DNA of 64,000 nucleotides from Methanobacterium sp. UBA410 (GCA_002498385.1 DAHH01000003.1:1-64000); one strand, 5' to 3'. Counted from the stretch's first letter, positions 19,479 to 30,367 are shown. Numbers and translations are program-made. Notes: a model not told the origin generated them from the sequence alone.

Positions 19479-19569
19479 TCCAACTTTAAAATTTTAGAAA
19501 AGAACTTTAAATTCTTTAAAATACACTTTAAACATATAAAAAACATGATTACAAAGGAAGGAGATTTAA

Positions 19570-20505
19570 ATGGTAGAACTGGAAGATTTACCAAATGTTG
19601 GGGAGAAAACTGCCCAAAAACTGAGAGATGCTGGCTTTGCAGATATGATGAGACTTGCAACAGCAACAGCCAAGGAACTGAGTGTTAAAGCTGAAATCGG
19701 TGAAGGCGTTGCTGAAAAGGTCATAGAAGCCGCTAGAAAAACCGAACAGATTGATTTTGAAACTGCAATGGATGTTATGGAGAGAAGAAAGGATGTGGGC
19801 AGGATAACCACTGGAAGCACAGGGCTCGACGAACTTATAGGTGGGGGTATTGAAACTCAATCCATGACAGAGGTATTTGGTGAGTTCGGTTCCGGTAAAA
19901 GTCAGATATCACACGAACTCGCTGTAACCTGCCAGTTACCTCCAGAAAAGGGCGGTTTAAGTGGAGAATGTGTTTTTATAGATACTGAGAACACTTTCCG
20001 TCCTGAAAGGATCAAGCAGATTGCAGAAGGGTTTGAAATGGACATTGATGAGGTTCTGCAGAGGATACACATTGCAAGGGCCTTCAACTCAAGCCACCAG
20101 ATACTGATGGCAGACAAGATCAACGAGCTCATACAAAGCGGTGCAGACATCAAAGTGGTGATTGTGGATTCTTTAACATCACATTTCCGTGCAGAGTATG
20201 TTGGAAGAGAATCACTTGCAACAAGACAGCAAAAGTTGAACCAGCACCTCCACACCCTGCAAACAATTGCCAACACCTACAACGTTGCCATCTTCGTAAC
20301 CAACCAGGTGCAGTCCAAACCAGACGCATTCTTCGGAAGTCCCACCAAGGCCATTGGAGGACACATTCTTGCACACGCCGCAACCTACAGGATATGGCTC
20401 AAGAAGGGTCTTGCAGGTAAGAGAATTGCCAGGCTTGTGGACAGTCCCCACCTCCCAGAGGGAGAAGCCGTGTTCAAAATAGTAACTGAGGGGGTTGTTG
20501 ATTAA
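19570..20505 (+). CDS. radA: DNA repair and recombination protein RadA
   Basis: The archaeal RecA/Rad51 recombinase that forms ATP-dependent filaments on single-stranded DNA. Its 311 residues begin with a helix-hairpin-helix region ([17 protein letters not shown]), then the core with Walker [10 protein letters not shown], Walker B VVIVDSLT, and the L2-side [11 protein letters not shown] region. ATG at 19570 follows AGGAGATTTAA. It lies directly behind rpa, its functional partner in strand exchange. Length is slightly below the usual 320-325 but no motif is missing. Confidence 0.97.
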   Translation: MVELEDLPNVGEKTAQKLRDAGFADMMRLATATAKELSVKAEIGEGVAEKVIEAARKTEQIDFETAMDVMERRKDVGRITTGSTGLDELIGGGIETQSMTEVFGEFGSGKSQISHELAVTCQLPPEKGGLSGECVFIDTENTFRPERIKQIAEGFEMDIDEVLQRIHIARAFNSSHQILMADKINELIQSGADIKVVIVDSLTSHFRAEYVGRESLATRQQKLNQHLHTLQTIANTYNVAIFVTNQVQSKPDAFFGSPTKAIGGHILAHAATYRIWLKKGLAGKRIARLVDSPHLPEGEAVFKIVTEGVVD

Positions 20506-20517
20506 TCCCACTCTTTT

Positions 20518-20578
20518 AAATTGGAATTAATTAAATTAGCCAGTTTAAAAACTGGTCTCGCCCAGACCATGCCAATTT
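20518..20578. terminator. Three-stem structured element after radA
   Basis: Starting 13 bases after the radA stop, an outer stem AAATTGG (20518-20524) pairs with CCAATTT (20572-20578) and encloses two hairpins: CCAGTTT/AAACTGG (20540-20555) and GGTCT/AGACC (20554-20568), which share two G. It may be a terminator or a processed 3' structure. It is not a tRNA. Confidence 0.35.
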
Positions 20579-20715
20579 TAATTGTTAACTTTTAGTTTGG
20601 TATGGATATCTCCTTTGATCCTTAACCCTTCACCTGGTTTTCTACTCATTTCGTTCCCATGGGAGCTTTTTTTATCTTTCTCAACGATTTCATAGTTTAT
20701 TTCTCGATTCAACAT
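20578..20715 (-). CDS. Possible 45-residue basic protein
   Basis: In the gap between radA and the carrier gene the minus strand holds an ATG frame of 45 codons (MLNREINYEIVEKDKK, ending GDIHTKLKVNN). Composition is charged and soluble, unlike random AT-rich sequence. No clear ribosome binding site precedes it. The remaining gap (20716-21028) contains short tandem repeats of TTTTGATGTA and TTTAAAACCCAG only. Treat as a weak candidate. Confidence 0.25.
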   Translation of the reverse strand: MLNREINYEIVEKDKKSSHGNEMSRKPGEGLRIKGDIHTKLKVNN

Positions 20716-21028
20716 TACATAAGAGTAGATTGCATTAAAAAAAAATTTTATCCATTAGAAATTTAACACATGCAAAGATTATTAACCCCAATGTTCAATA
20801 TTGAACATGCACATTTTGATGTATTTTTGATGTAATTTTGATGTAATTCTGATGTAATTCTGATGATCTACTAACTGCAGATAAACAATTTATTGGATCA
20901 TTTTTTTAGGTAAAGATTTTATTAGGTAGATTATTTAGGTAAATAATTTTTAAAACCCAGTTTAAATTTAAAACCCAGTTTAAACATCAAAATATGTTAA
21001 AAGCTTTATAGGATAAGAAAAGATTGAA

Positions 21029-21931
21029 ATGAACTCCATAGAAACCATAATCTCAATAATCGTTCTTATAATCATAGGATACGTAACAAAACGTGTTGGA
21101 CTTCTGAAGCCAGAGGATTCAGTTACCCTCAACAAGATCGTTCTTAACCTGGCACTGCCCTCCCTAATTTTCATGGCAATGTACACTGCAGACTTATCAA
21201 GTATAGGCAGCCTTGTGGAGATCACGGCTGTGTGCATTACTGTGGGAACCCTTGGAGGTTTGTTAGCCTACTTGTTTTCAAGAGTAAGGCACTATCCTGA
21301 AAAAACCAAGTGGAGTGTTACAGTATCAGCAGTGCTCTTCAACTCGGGTTTTCTCGGTTACCCCGTAGTTCTTGGTGTTTTTGGTGCTGAGGGACTTGTG
21401 AGGGCCATTTTTTACGATGCAGGTTCCACCATACTGTTCATATGCCTTGGAATCCTTCTTCTCATCATCTTTGGAGGGGAAAGATCTTCAATAGTTAAAC
21501 GTACACTGCTGTTTCCTCCAGTATGGGCTTTGTTGTTGGGAGTGTCCATAAATCTCCTGCATTTAAATGTGGGCTCAATGGCCCCTGCAGTACTCAAGTA
21601 CTTGAGTGGAGCCACCGTGCCCCTGATAATGATATCCCTGGGACTTTCACTGGAAATCAGCAGCCTGAAAAATTACATTGAGGAAGCTTTTGCAGTTTCA
21701 GGCATTAAACTGATTTTGGCTCCACTAATAGCCCTTTTAATGGTTACAGTTCTGGGAATAAACGGTCTTAACAGCCAGGTAACAATTGTGGAGGCAGCAA
21801 TGCCATCAGCAATGCTTGGACTTGTCCTTGCCATCACCTACGATCTGGACGTGAAGGCTGCGGGTGCGTGCACATTTCTGAGCACGGTTATAAGCATGGT
21901 AACCCTTCCAATTATAATGGCCCTTGTTTAA
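21029..21931 (+). CDS. Auxin-efflux-carrier (AEC) family transporter
   Basis: A 300-residue integral membrane protein with about ten hydrophobic segments arranged as two inverted halves. The N-terminal half has LNKIVLNLALPSLIF and the second half LGLSLEI and EAAMPSAMLGLVLA; such Pro-containing crossover helices are typical of AEC/MdcF permeases. These usually move organic anions such as malate, malonate or lactate; the substrate cannot be told here. It stands alone between radA and hdrA with about 340 AT-rich bases downstream. Confidence 0.8.
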   Translation: MNSIETIISIIVLIIIGYVTKRVGLLKPEDSVTLNKIVLNLALPSLIFMAMYTADLSSIGSLVEITAVCITVGTLGGLLAYLFSRVRHYPEKTKWSVTVSAVLFNSGFLGYPVVLGVFGAEGLVRAIFYDAGSTILFICLGILLLIIFGGERSSIVKRTLLFPPVWALLLGVSINLLHLNVGSMAPAVLKYLSGATVPLIMISLGLSLEISSLKNYIEEAFAVSGIKLILAPLIALLMVTVLGINGLNSQVTIVEAAMPSAMLGLVLAITYDLDVKAAGACTFLSTVISMVTLPIIMALV

Positions 21932-22161
21932 TTGGATTTAAACCAAATTTTTTGATAAATAAATCGGTTTTAATGGTTTTAATGAAATGGGTTACAAAAC
22001 AGTCCTCTTTTGTATCATCCCTTTTTAAATATTTTTCTTTAGTAAATTTTTAGGGGTTAAATTTAGATATAGAGGATTTTATTGAATTATTCATTGAATT
22101 TAATATCAAAATCGTATTTTTTGTGGATTTAACCTGTTTTAACTTGAAAAAATTATTCTAG

Positions 22162-22169
22162 TATATAAA
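22162..22169 (+). promoter_or_regulatory. TATA box of hdrA
   Basis: TATATAAA about 110 bases upstream of the hdrA start codon, in a gap of 340 bases with no gene. It is the strongest archaeal TATA match in the gap and implies a leader of roughly 80 bases. Confidence 0.45.
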
Positions 22170-22272
22170 CTTTGTATAAAAAAATAAATAGAAAACTTTA
22201 TTTACCGAGGTGTTAGACGTTAGACCATAAAATAGTTTTACCATCACATATTATTTGGAATAGGTGATCTAA

Positions 22273-24252
22273 TTGGCAGAAGAAAAAAAACAAGAAACAA
22301 CCGAAGAACCTAAAATCGGAGTATACGTATGTCACTGTGGTATTAACATAGCCGGTGTCATTGACGTTGAAGCAGTGAAGGATTACGCAGCAACACTTCC
22401 AAATGTTGTTGTGGCTGAAGATTACAAGTACATGTGTTCAGACCCAGGACAGACTCTTATCCAGGATGCTATCAAAGAAAAAGGTCTTAACAGAGTAGTG
22501 GTGGCAGCATGTTCACCAAGACTCCACGAACCAACCTTCAGGAGAGCTGTAAGGGAAGCAGGACTCAACCAGTTCCTGTTTGAATTTGCAAACTTGAGGG
22601 AACATGATTCATGGGTTCACATGAACGAACCAGAGGCAGCAACCGAAAAGGCAAAAGATCTTGTAAGGATGGCTGTTGCAAAGGCAAGGTTACTTGAACC
22701 ACTGGAAGCTGAAACGGTGTCTGTTACAGACAAAGCACTTGTCATAGGTGGTGGAGTTGCTGGAATTCAATCCGCACTCGATCTTGCAGACATGGGATTT
22801 AAAACCTACCTGGTTGAGAAAAACCCAACCATCGGTGGAAGAATGGCACAGCTGGACAAAACTTTCCCAACACTGGATTGTTCCATGTGTATTCTCGCAC
22901 CTAAAATGGTGGATGTTGGAAAACACGAGAACATCGAACTTCTAACCTACTCAGAAGTCAAAGACGTTGACGGTTACATAGGTAACTTCAAGGTCACAGT
23001 GGAGAAAAAACCAAGGTACATAGACGAGTCCATCTGTACCGGATGCGGAAGCTGTACCGAAGTATGCCCAATAGAAATACCAAACTACTTCGACGAAGGA
23101 GTAGGTATGGTGAAAGCAGCATACATACCATTCCCACAGGCAGTACCACTATGCGCAACCATAGACAAGGATTACTGTATCGACTGCCACCTCTGCGACA
23201 CCGCATGTGAAAGGGGAGCAATCAACCACAACCAGAAACCAGAGGAAATTGAACTCGAGGTTGGTACCATTATCGTTGCAACGGGTTACGATCCATACGA
23301 TGCATCAGGTAAGAAAGAGTACATCTACGAAGATTCACAGAACGTTATAACAGGTCTTGAGCTTGAAAGATACATAAACGCATCAGGACCTACCCAGGGA
23401 CACGTTATAGTACCTTCAAGCGGTGAAACACCAAAACGTGTTGCCTTCATACAGTGCGTTGGTTCAAGGGATGAACAGATCAACAAACCGTACTGTTCAA
23501 GGGTCTGCTGTATGTACGCAATGAAAAATGCTCAGCTTATCATAGACCACGAACCTGACACCGAGGTTGCAATCTACTACATGGATATAAGGGCATTCGG
23601 TAAAGGATTTGAAGAGTTCTACAAACGGTCACAGGAAAAATATGGTATCAAGTTCATCAGAGGTCGACCAGCATCTGTAATAGAGAACCCTGACAAAACC
23701 TTAACAGTAAGGGCAGAGGACAGCCTCCTGGGAAAGGTTACAGAGTACGACTACGACATGGTTGTTTTATCCGTTGGTCTAGAGCCACCAGCAAACTCAG
23801 AAACACTAAGACAGACCCTTGGTATTTCCAAGAGTGCCGATGGGTTCCTCATGGAAGCTCACCCAAAACTAAGGCCTGTTGATACATTAACAGACGGAAT
23901 ATACCTGGCAGGTGTCGCTCAGGGACCAAAAGATATTCCTGACGCAGTTGCACAGGCTTCAGGTGCAGCAGCAAGAGCAGCTATCCCAATGATCAAAGGT
24001 GAAGTGGAGATCGAACCAATCGTTGCAGCAGTGGATGAAGATGTTTGCGGTGGATGCGAAGTGTGTATAGAACTCTGCCCATTCGGTGCAATTGAAAAGG
24101 TAGATGGAAAAGCCCACATAAACATCGCACTATGTAAAGGTTGCGGAACATGTGTTGGAGCATGCCCATCAGGAGCACTCGACCAGCAGCACTTTAAAAC
24201 ATCCCAGATCATGGCTCAGATTGCAGCAGCAATGAACGAACCAGCAAAGTAG
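22273..24252 (+). CDS. hdrA: CoB-CoM heterodisulfide reductase subunit A
   Basis: The electron-bifurcating flavoprotein subunit of heterodisulfide reductase, which with HdrBC and MvhADG regenerates coenzymes M and B and reduces ferredoxin. The 659 residues contain an FAD Rossmann motif ([13 protein letters not shown], about 157-169), the cysteine cluster CSMCIL, two mid-protein [4Fe-4S] motifs ([12 protein letters not shown] and [12 protein letters not shown]) and two C-terminal ferredoxin motifs ([12 protein letters not shown] and [12 protein letters not shown]). It starts at TTG behind AGGTGAT. Standing alone, without hdrB/C or mvhD, matches the split organisation in Methanobacteriales. All cysteines are Cys codons, with no in-frame TGA. 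Confidence 0.97.
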   Translation: MAEEKKQETTEEPKIGVYVCHCGINIAGVIDVEAVKDYAATLPNVVVAEDYKYMCSDPGQTLIQDAIKEKGLNRVVVAACSPRLHEPTFRRAVREAGLNQFLFEFANLREHDSWVHMNEPEAATEKAKDLVRMAVAKARLLEPLEAETVSVTDKALVIGGGVAGIQSALDLADMGFKTYLVEKNPTIGGRMAQLDKTFPTLDCSMCILAPKMVDVGKHENIELLTYSEVKDVDGYIGNFKVTVEKKPRYIDESICTGCGSCTEVCPIEIPNYFDEGVGMVKAAYIPFPQAVPLCATIDKDYCIDCHLCDTACERGAINHNQKPEEIELEVGTIIVATGYDPYDASGKKEYIYEDSQNVITGLELERYINASGPTQGHVIVPSSGETPKRVAFIQCVGSRDEQINKPYCSRVCCMYAMKNAQLIIDHEPDTEVAIYYMDIRAFGKGFEEFYKRSQEKYGIKFIRGRPASVIENPDKTLTVRAEDSLLGKVTEYDYDMVVLSVGLEPPANSETLRQTLGISKSADGFLMEAHPKLRPVDTLTDGIYLAGVAQGPKDIPDAVAQASGAAARAAIPMIKGEVEIEPIVAAVDEDVCGGCEVCIELCPFGAIEKVDGKAHINIALCKGCGTCVGACPSGALDQQHFKTSQIMAQIAAAMNEPAK

Positions 24253-24738
24253 ATCCAAGGATTAAGTAAAGGTCTTTAAGAGAGGTCCATGGGACTTCTC
24301 AAAAATCATTTTTTTTATAAACCATTTTTAATTATTTCTAAATTGAATTTCTGTTGAATTTCTGAATTGTTGATATAATTTCTGAATTGTTGATATTGTT
24401 TCCGCATTTTTTTTCTGAATTTTAAATTCTAAAATAAATTCTAAAAATTATTAATTTACTTTATTGATTTCTAAAAAAAAATTTGATATTGCTCCTATTG
24501 ATGATATTGCTCCTATTTGATATTACCCTCGAATCTTTTTGATCTTTAAAATTTAAGAGTTAATTTAGGGGACGTGCCAAATTTAGACTGCCAATAAAGG
24601 TATGATAAATTTGATTAACCAAGTTTTGCTCTTTTTTAAATTTACCTGGAAAATCAGATGAATTTCAACTTATAAGGTACCAGAAGAAAATACAAATTTT
24701 TTTATCAAACTTAACCCAATGATAAAATGGAGGTTAAC
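24253..24738. other. Gene-free AT-rich gap with micro-repeats
   Basis: No coding frame or RNA gene could be supported. It contains paired short repeats: TTCTGAATTGTTGATAT twice near 24360-24395, and GATATTGCTCCTATT twice near 24485-24520. Poly-T stretches just after hdrA may end its transcript. Confidence 0.5.
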
Positions 24739-25185
24739 ATGCACAGAGAACTTGGTGAAAAACTAAGGGAATTACTGAAGCTTGAAAGGGAACCTGTAAC
24801 TATAAAATGGTCTGTAAGGGAACCAAGAGATATTAAAAAGGAAGAAGGAAAGTCAAGGTTCTGCAAAAAGAGCTTGAAAAAGCCAGGGAAGGGGAAACAT
24901 TCTACTCAACCGTGGACGAGGAGGAATGTGAAGGAGGTCTTCGGTACTCTGGAATGAAGGATCCAGGGGAACCTGCACAGAACATGCAAAGCAGATCTTT
25001 CCGGGTAGTTGGGGGTTTTCAAGAACATGCCGGCTCTGCAGCGTTCAAGGTCAAATCTGACCCGAATAGTATCCAACATTGAGGAAATGAAAACTAAACG
25101 GATAGGGGAGATTGATCATCCCTCCTTTTTTAAGCCACATAACCCTTTAAGTCCACTTCAGAAAGTCTATTTCAAAAGAGAATGA
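24739..25185 (+). pseudogene. Decayed DUF169-family gene
   Basis: ATG at 24739 follows GGAGGTTAAC and opens a clear DUF169 N-terminus (MHRELGEKLRELLKLERE, then VTIKWSV). After SRFCKK the frame must shift, at a run of five A (24865-24869), to continue as LEKAREGETFYSTVDEEECE and LRYSGMKDPGE. A second shift near 25073 leads into NIEEMKTKRIGEIDHPSF and a stop at 25185. Only about 149 codons remain; the family is normally 220 or more, so the middle is deleted. DUF169 proteins are uncharacterised and common in methanogens. Confidence 0.7.
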
Positions 25186-25241
25186 AAATCAAACCAACTC
25201 GGTAAGTTACTTGATCATGACACTGTGGCTTTTTTGAAAGT

Positions 25242-25249
25242 ATTTATAT
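25242..25249 (+). promoter_or_regulatory. TATA box of glyA
   Basis: ATTTATAT in GAAAGTATTTATATCC about 75 bases before the glyA start, after the end of the dead DUF169 gene. A second possible box, TTTTATAGA, lies at about 25258. Confidence 0.4.
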
Positions 25250-25320
25250 CCAGTGCATTTTATAGAATAGATCATGGAATCTACCTATCAAGATTAACCT
25301 TTTATTTGGAGGAGAATTAA

Positions 25321-26589
25321 TTGTCTAAAAACGAAGAATATGCTCTTAAAATAAAGGATATTACAAAAGAGCATCATAAATGGATGGAAAATAGTATAAA
25401 TCTCATAGCAAGTGAGAACATAACAAGTATGGATGTTAGAGAAGCTTTAGCTTCAGACCTTTCCCACAGGTATGCAGAAGGTACTTCCGGTTGCAGGCTC
25501 TACGAGGGCTGTAAGTACATAGATGAAATAGAGGACATTACAGTGGACCTCTCAAAAAAGATATTCCATGCTGAACACGCCAACGTGCAGCCAACATCTG
25601 GTGTGGTTGCAAACCTGGCATCATTCTTTGCCTTAACCAACTGCAATGACAGTATCATGGCACTGGAAGTTCCTGTAGGTGGCCATATAAGCCATGCAAG
25701 AGTTAGCGCAGCAGGTGTAAGGGGATTACATGTAATTCCACACCCCTTCGATCAGGACAGGATGAACATCGATGCTGACGCCATGCAGAAGGAGATCTTG
25801 ACGAAAAAACCCAAAATAGTGCTTTTGGGTGGAAGCTTATTCCTTTTCCCACATCCAGTGAAGGAAGCAAGGGAAGCTGCAGACGAGGTGGGTGCAAAGG
25901 TCATGTACGATGGTGCCCACGTTCTTGGACTCATAGCAGGAGAAAAATTCCAGGACCCACTTAAGGAGGGTGCAGACGTCCTTGCAGGAAGTACCCACAA
26001 AACCTTCCCAGGTCCACAGGGAGGTATAATACTCTGCAAAGATGATATAAGCCATAAAATTGACGATGCAGTATTTCCTGGAGTTGTGAGCAACCATCAC
26101 CTTCACCACCTGGCTGCACTTGGAATAGCAACTGCTGAAATGCTGGAATTTGGTAGTGCCTACGCAGGACAGACCATTAAAAACGCCAAAGCCCTTGCAC
26201 AGAGCCTCCACGAGGAAGGATTCAACGTGCTCTGCGAGGATCTTGGATTCACAGAGAGCCACCAGGTTGCAATGGACGTTTCAAACCTTGGAGACGTTGC
26301 AAAACTTGCAAAATCCCTTGAAGCAAACAACATCATTTTGAACAAGAATTTGCTTCCATGGGATGATGTTAACCGCTCTGACGACCCTTCAGGTATTCGT
26401 ATGGGAACTCAGGAATTAACAAGACGTGGATTGAAAGAATCAGAGATGGCAGAAGTTGCAGAGTTCATCAAAAAGGTTGCAGTAGACGGTGCAGACGTTA
26501 AAAGTGATGTCAGCGAATTTATGAGCCAGTACAACAAAGTTCACTACGCATTCAGTGAAGATGAAGCTTACAAGTACATAGAGTTCTAA
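25321..26589 (+). CDS. glyA: Serine hydroxymethyltransferase
   Basis: A pyridoxal-phosphate enzyme interconverting serine and glycine with transfer of a one-carbon unit, in methanogens to tetrahydromethanopterin. The 422 residues include [26 protein letters not shown], the Asp and His of [10 protein letters not shown], and the Schiff-base lysine in [12 protein letters not shown]. The TTG start at 25321 lies behind GGAGGAGAATTAA. The shortened folate-binding region relative to bacterial enzymes fits the archaeal, pterin-specific type. It is monocistronic. Confidence 0.95.
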   Translation: MSKNEEYALKIKDITKEHHKWMENSINLIASENITSMDVREALASDLSHRYAEGTSGCRLYEGCKYIDEIEDITVDLSKKIFHAEHANVQPTSGVVANLASFFALTNCNDSIMALEVPVGGHISHARVSAAGVRGLHVIPHPFDQDRMNIDADAMQKEILTKKPKIVLLGGSLFLFPHPVKEAREAADEVGAKVMYDGAHVLGLIAGEKFQDPLKEGADVLAGSTHKTFPGPQGGIILCKDDISHKIDDAVFPGVVSNHHLHHLAALGIATAEMLEFGSAYAGQTIKNAKALAQSLHEEGFNVLCEDLGFTESHQVAMDVSNLGDVAKLAKSLEANNIILNKNLLPWDDVNRSDDPSGIRMGTQELTRRGLKESEMAEVAEFIKKVAVDGADVKSDVSEFMSQYNKVHYAFSEDEAYKYIEF

Positions 26590-26735
26590 AATTTCTTCCT
26601 TTTTTTAATTTCAGAACAGGGTTTTGGAAGAACAGTTTTTAACAGATCTTTAGCTTCAAACTTAAATTTTAGCTTTGTATTAATTTTTTATCGTATTATT
26701 TTTATCTTAAAATTCTATTCAGAGGGGGTAAACAC

Positions 26736-27425
26736 ATGAAGATAGCTTGGGGAATAACAGGAGCAGGCCACCTCCTAAAGGAAAGTGTTGATGTTTTAAC
26801 CGAACTTGCACTAGAACATGAGGTTACTGTACTGCTTTCAGGGGCAGGCGAAGAGGTACTTAAGATGTACGGCCTCTTTGAACGTGTTGAAAGTGTTACA
26901 GGCGGATACTACAGGGAGCTCGTACGCGGGGACGATCAGAAATTCAGCTACCCCTTAACTGGAAGGTTCTCCCTTGGAAAGTACGATCTGCTCATTGTGT
27001 CTCCAACAACTGCCAATACCGCTGCTAAAATTGTTTCAGGAATAGCAGACACTCTAATAACCAACGCTGTTGCCCAGGCAGGAAAAGGAAGAATTAAAAC
27101 CTATATAGTGCCAGTAGACGTTGAAGCTGGTGATGTTGAAACTGTGTTGCCATCCAAACTCGAGTTAACGCTCTGTCAAAAATGTGAAACCTGTAAGGCC
27201 GCTGCAGCCTGTCCTGCAAATGCTATAACTCCAGGTGTTGAAATAAACCTCCTCCAATGTGAGGGCTGTGGTGCCTGCCAGCTTGCATGTCCCTTCAACG
27301 CAGTTACAGGTGGGAAGAAGATCACCATCCACATGAGAGATGTGGACATTCAAAACACGAGAAAGCTCAGGGAATTCGAGGGTATCAGAGTTTTAAAACG
27401 TCCAGATGAAATTAACATCCATTAA
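26736..27425 (+). CDS. Archaeoflavoprotein with ferredoxin domain (DmrX/MJ0208-like)
   Basis: An FMN-binding flavoprotein-fold domain (residues 1-145; [29 protein letters not shown]) fused to a two-cluster ferredoxin domain (cysteines in [14 protein letters not shown] and [12 protein letters not shown]). Relatives are annotated as dihydromethanopterin reductase (acceptor) or archaeoflavoproteins that exchange electrons with ferredoxin. Dihydromethanopterin reduction would finish cofactor synthesis and fit beside glyA, a methanopterin user. That substrate is not provable from sequence. ATG follows AGAGGGGGTAAACAC. Confidence 0.8.
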   Translation: MKIAWGITGAGHLLKESVDVLTELALEHEVTVLLSGAGEEVLKMYGLFERVESVTGGYYRELVRGDDQKFSYPLTGRFSLGKYDLLIVSPTTANTAAKIVSGIADTLITNAVAQAGKGRIKTYIVPVDVEAGDVETVLPSKLELTLCQKCETCKAAAACPANAITPGVEINLLQCEGCGACQLACPFNAVTGGKKITIHMRDVDIQNTRKLREFEGIRVLKRPDEINIH

Positions 27426-27653
27426 AGGTTTCAAAACAACAGGCACTTATCTGCAAGCACTTATATAATCCAAACCCAAATATTTCCTTTTTTTTAGGGT
27501 TCATTTTTTAAAGGTCTAAAAAAACTCTTTTTCATGGCTTTACATTTTTTTTCATGGTTTTACATGATGCAGATCCATTGAATGAAAATCATTAAAACCT
27601 TACAAAAACAGATATATAGGCATGTGAACTCCTTTTAAAAAAACGTTTGGGGT

Positions 27654-28049
27654 ATGTCCATGCCTGAAGAACACAAACAAATAGATTTTCTCATAGAAGA
27701 ACTTCAAAATAGTAACTGGGCTGTTAGAGAAGATGCTGTGGAACTCCTTGCAGAGGTTGGAGATCCTGAAGCAGTGCAACCTTTAATAAGGACACTTAAA
27801 GATGAGGACTGGCATGTGAGGGAGGTTGCTGCTCTCGCACTCGGCACATTCCGCGATGAAAATGCAGTTGAACCCCTTATAAAGGTTTTGGAAGATGAAA
27901 ATGAAGACGTGAGGTATGCTGGTGCCTTAAGCCTCTCTGCACTGGGAGATGAAAAGGCCTTGGAACCACTTCAAAAAGCCGCCCAGAAAAATGAAAATCC
28001 CGCCATGAAAAAGGTCCTGGAAATACTGGAGGAAAAGTTGGGAAGATGA
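27654..28049 (+). CDS. HEAT-repeat protein
   Basis: A 131-residue soluble protein built from three PBS-lyase-type HEAT repeats: each has an [20 protein letters not shown] or [23 protein letters not shown] unit ending in an acidic turn. Such small HEAT proteins act as binding scaffolds, and in some organisms as phycobilisome-lyase relatives; no partner is evident here. The start is ATG at 27654 or the ATG two codons on. It is convergent with the phosphodiesterase gene. Confidence 0.8.
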   Translation: MSMPEEHKQIDFLIEELQNSNWAVREDAVELLAEVGDPEAVQPLIRTLKDEDWHVREVAALALGTFRDENAVEPLIKVLEDENEDVRYAGALSLSALGDEKALEPLQKAAQKNENPAMKKVLEILEEKLGR

Positions 28050-28144
28050 ACTAAACTTAAAAGGATTAAACTAGATAAATTAAGCTTAGATGTAAGCTAA
28101 GTGAATTAAGCTAGATAAAGTAGGACGTAGAAACCATTTCAAAG

Positions 28145-30229
28145 CTAGGATCTACCACTCCAGATCCTATCAATTTCTGTTTTTAAAGTTTTATAAACAT
28201 TCTCAGCACCAATTATTGGTTTTCCATCGATATTCCACTTGGATGGATACATCAAAAATGGTCTGGACTGGTTACCTCCCATTCCACCATGGCTTCCTAT
28301 GAGCTCCTCAAATGCAGCAACTTCCCCTGTTTTTGGGTCGTAGAAACTGTTCACAAGAATGTCTGGTACGTATTTGAAGCCGTCAGTTCGTTTCAGATGG
28401 CTTGCTGCGTTGGGTCCAAAGTTTTTAAGGGGATTTTCACCCTCAAATTCATCCCTGTCCAGGTAATATGTGCCTTTTGAACCAATGACAAGGGTTCCAT
28501 GTTCCTCTGAGCGTACCATTATGAAACCTATGCCCCTGTGCTGAACAATACCTGGTATCAGGTTTGGAAATGCTTCGTTGAGTTCCTCATAGGTCATACG
28601 CCCACTCCACTCGTTGAAGTAGATAAGTCCAAGGTTTCCAGATGCCAGAACAACAGTTTGGGCTTCTTCAGGAGATACGTTGTTTGTTCTATCCATCTTA
28701 GATGGTTTGTTCATTGATTTAAACGTTCTCCTAATGAAGGGGTTCTCTGTGAATGATGCCATGATGCTTCTTCCAAATTCTTTACTGCTTTCAACTGTGT
28801 TTGCTGTTTTTTGATTGATAAACTCCTTACTCTCATTCAGGGGATATTTAACTGCCTGGCTGAAGTGGTCAACGTTGGTGTAGAGGTCACTGTGTATGGT
28901 TATATCCTCCGGAAGCAGTTCCCGAACCAGATCTTCCAGCGTGATGCCGTACCTCTGCTTGAAGGTTGCACCCCTGCTCTGCCCATGATCAGAGAGCACC
29001 ACAAGATCGTAGGGTCGGGAATTATTTCTTTTCGCATTTTCAAGCCTTTTAAATTGTCTGTCAATCATTTTAAGAGAATAAAATGCATCAAAATCTTCAA
29101 CACCTGAGTGGTGGGCTATTTCATCGTAGCCCATGTAGGTTGCATAGGCAGCGTCCACTTTGCCCTCTATCATGTCTCCAATCAGAGTGTAGGTGGTTAC
29201 CTCTCGAAGGAACACATTTGCAGTTGCACGTACAACCATGTAGATCAAACTGCGTTTCATACGCGGTTTAACGTTTCTCAGAATTTGTCTGATGCGTGAT
29301 GCAAGTTCCAGAAATATGTCCCCGACAAAGAGCACCATAGTGCGTGCGAAGTTGTAGGGATTGGAGTAAAAGAAGTACCATGCCCTGGTGGAAAAGTTCT
29401 TACTGAATTTGCTGTAGGTGAATATGGTGTTTCCAGCATCCCCAGAAAATAGATTGGACCTGCTGGCACCATTTTCTGAAAGTAAACCCTTTCCATTGGA
29501 AACACGTTCTTCAATTAGGGGAGCATCAAGTAAACCAGTTGAAACCCTGATTTTGTTGTTATTTTCCTTTTCAACCCATCTGAAAGCTGGTAGATCCCTG
29601 TTGTTCCCATGGAGGATTCCTGCCTGGGATGCACCTGTCTGGCTTGAAAGATCCGTTTCCCACCCCATGATCCTGTGAGTTCCAGCTTCAAGCCAGCCCT
29701 TAAGTGTGGGCATGTAACCCTGCTCTATGGCTTTTTTAAGGGTTGATTCTGCAAGACCATCAATTTCAAGGAATATAAATCCTTTTTTATTGTTATTAGG
29801 ATTGGCTCGTCTTTTGAGGTTCCTCCGAAGCACCGCCCTGTAGTAGGAAGACTCTTCCTCTATGGACAGAACTCTCAAAACCACCAGGTTTATTGCTGCA
29901 ATTCCAAGGGGTGTGATGATCAGGGCCCAACCTCCTATGCTAATCCCTGGAACAAAATGGCTTGCAAGCCATATTATAAAGCCATTCAGAAGAAGTGAAC
30001 CCACACCAAACGTTAAAACAATTAATTTAAGGGTATAATAGGATAAAATAGGCCATAAAAATGCATTTAAAATTCCAATAACTGCAACGACGATCATGGC
30101 AGCTTCCCAGTTCTCTACAGTGAGCCCCGGTACGAACAGGGCCATTATCATGAAACCCACAACTTCGCTGGCCCAAAATGCAAATGTGCGTCCAATCCAG
30201 AGGAGATAATCCCTTCCATTCCTCTCCAT
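28145..30229 (-). CDS. Membrane protein with holin-like N-terminus and phosphodiesterase/alkaline-phosphatase domain
   Basis: About 694 residues. The first 130 hold four helices of the phage-holin-4-like type (FLWPILSYYTLKLIVLTFGV, NGFIIWLASHFVPGI). After a basic stretch comes a type I phosphodiesterase/nucleotide pyrophosphatase fold: metal ligands in FLEIDGLAE, nucleophile Thr in SSQTGASQAG, then AAYATYMGYDEIAHHSG and VVLSDHGQSRG. The ATG at 30229, behind GGGGATTGAAA, is preferred over an upstream in-frame start at 30337. Probable role is hydrolysis of a phosphate ester or nucleotide-linked lipid or sugar at the membrane. A metallophosphoesterase gene lies 139 bases upstream on the same strand. 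Confidence 0.8.
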   Translation of the reverse strand: MERNGRDYLLWIGRTFAFWASEVVGFMIMALFVPGLTVENWEAAMIVVAVIGILNAFLWPILSYYTLKLIVLTFGVGSLLLNGFIIWLASHFVPGISIGGWALIITPLGIAAINLVVLRVLSIEEESSYYRAVLRRNLKRRANPNNNKKGFIFLEIDGLAESTLKKAIEQGYMPTLKGWLEAGTHRIMGWETDLSSQTGASQAGILHGNNRDLPAFRWVEKENNNKIRVSTGLLDAPLIEERVSNGKGLLSENGASRSNLFSGDAGNTIFTYSKFSKNFSTRAWYFFYSNPYNFARTMVLFVGDIFLELASRIRQILRNVKPRMKRSLIYMVVRATANVFLREVTTYTLIGDMIEGKVDAAYATYMGYDEIAHHSGVEDFDAFYSLKMIDRQFKRLENAKRNNSRPYDLVVLSDHGQSRGATFKQRYGITLEDLVRELLPEDITIHSDLYTNVDHFSQAVKYPLNESKEFINQKTANTVESSKEFGRSIMASFTENPFIRRTFKSMNKPSKMDRTNNVSPEEAQTVVLASGNLGLIYFNEWSGRMTYEELNEAFPNLIPGIVQHRGIGFIMVRSEEHGTLVIGSKGTYYLDRDEFEGENPLKNFGPNAASHLKRTDGFKYVPDILVNSFYDPKTGEVAAFEELIGSHGGMGGNQSRPFLMYPSKWNIDGKPIIGAENVYKTLKTEIDRIWSGRS

Positions 30230-30367
30230 TTTCAATCCCCTACCATGAATCCTTGAATCTATCCTGTGAATTATCCTAAAAATTATTCTAAGAATTATTT
30301 CAGCCTTAAAAAACTCTGAAATAAACTTTAAATTCAAATATTAAACTTTAGATTAAACTTTTAGATC

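Noticed and set aside
20500..20600. tRNA or other standard RNA gene after radA
   Set aside because: The stems do not form an acceptor/anticodon/T-loop arrangement and no TTCGA-type T-loop is present. No tRNA was found elsewhere either.
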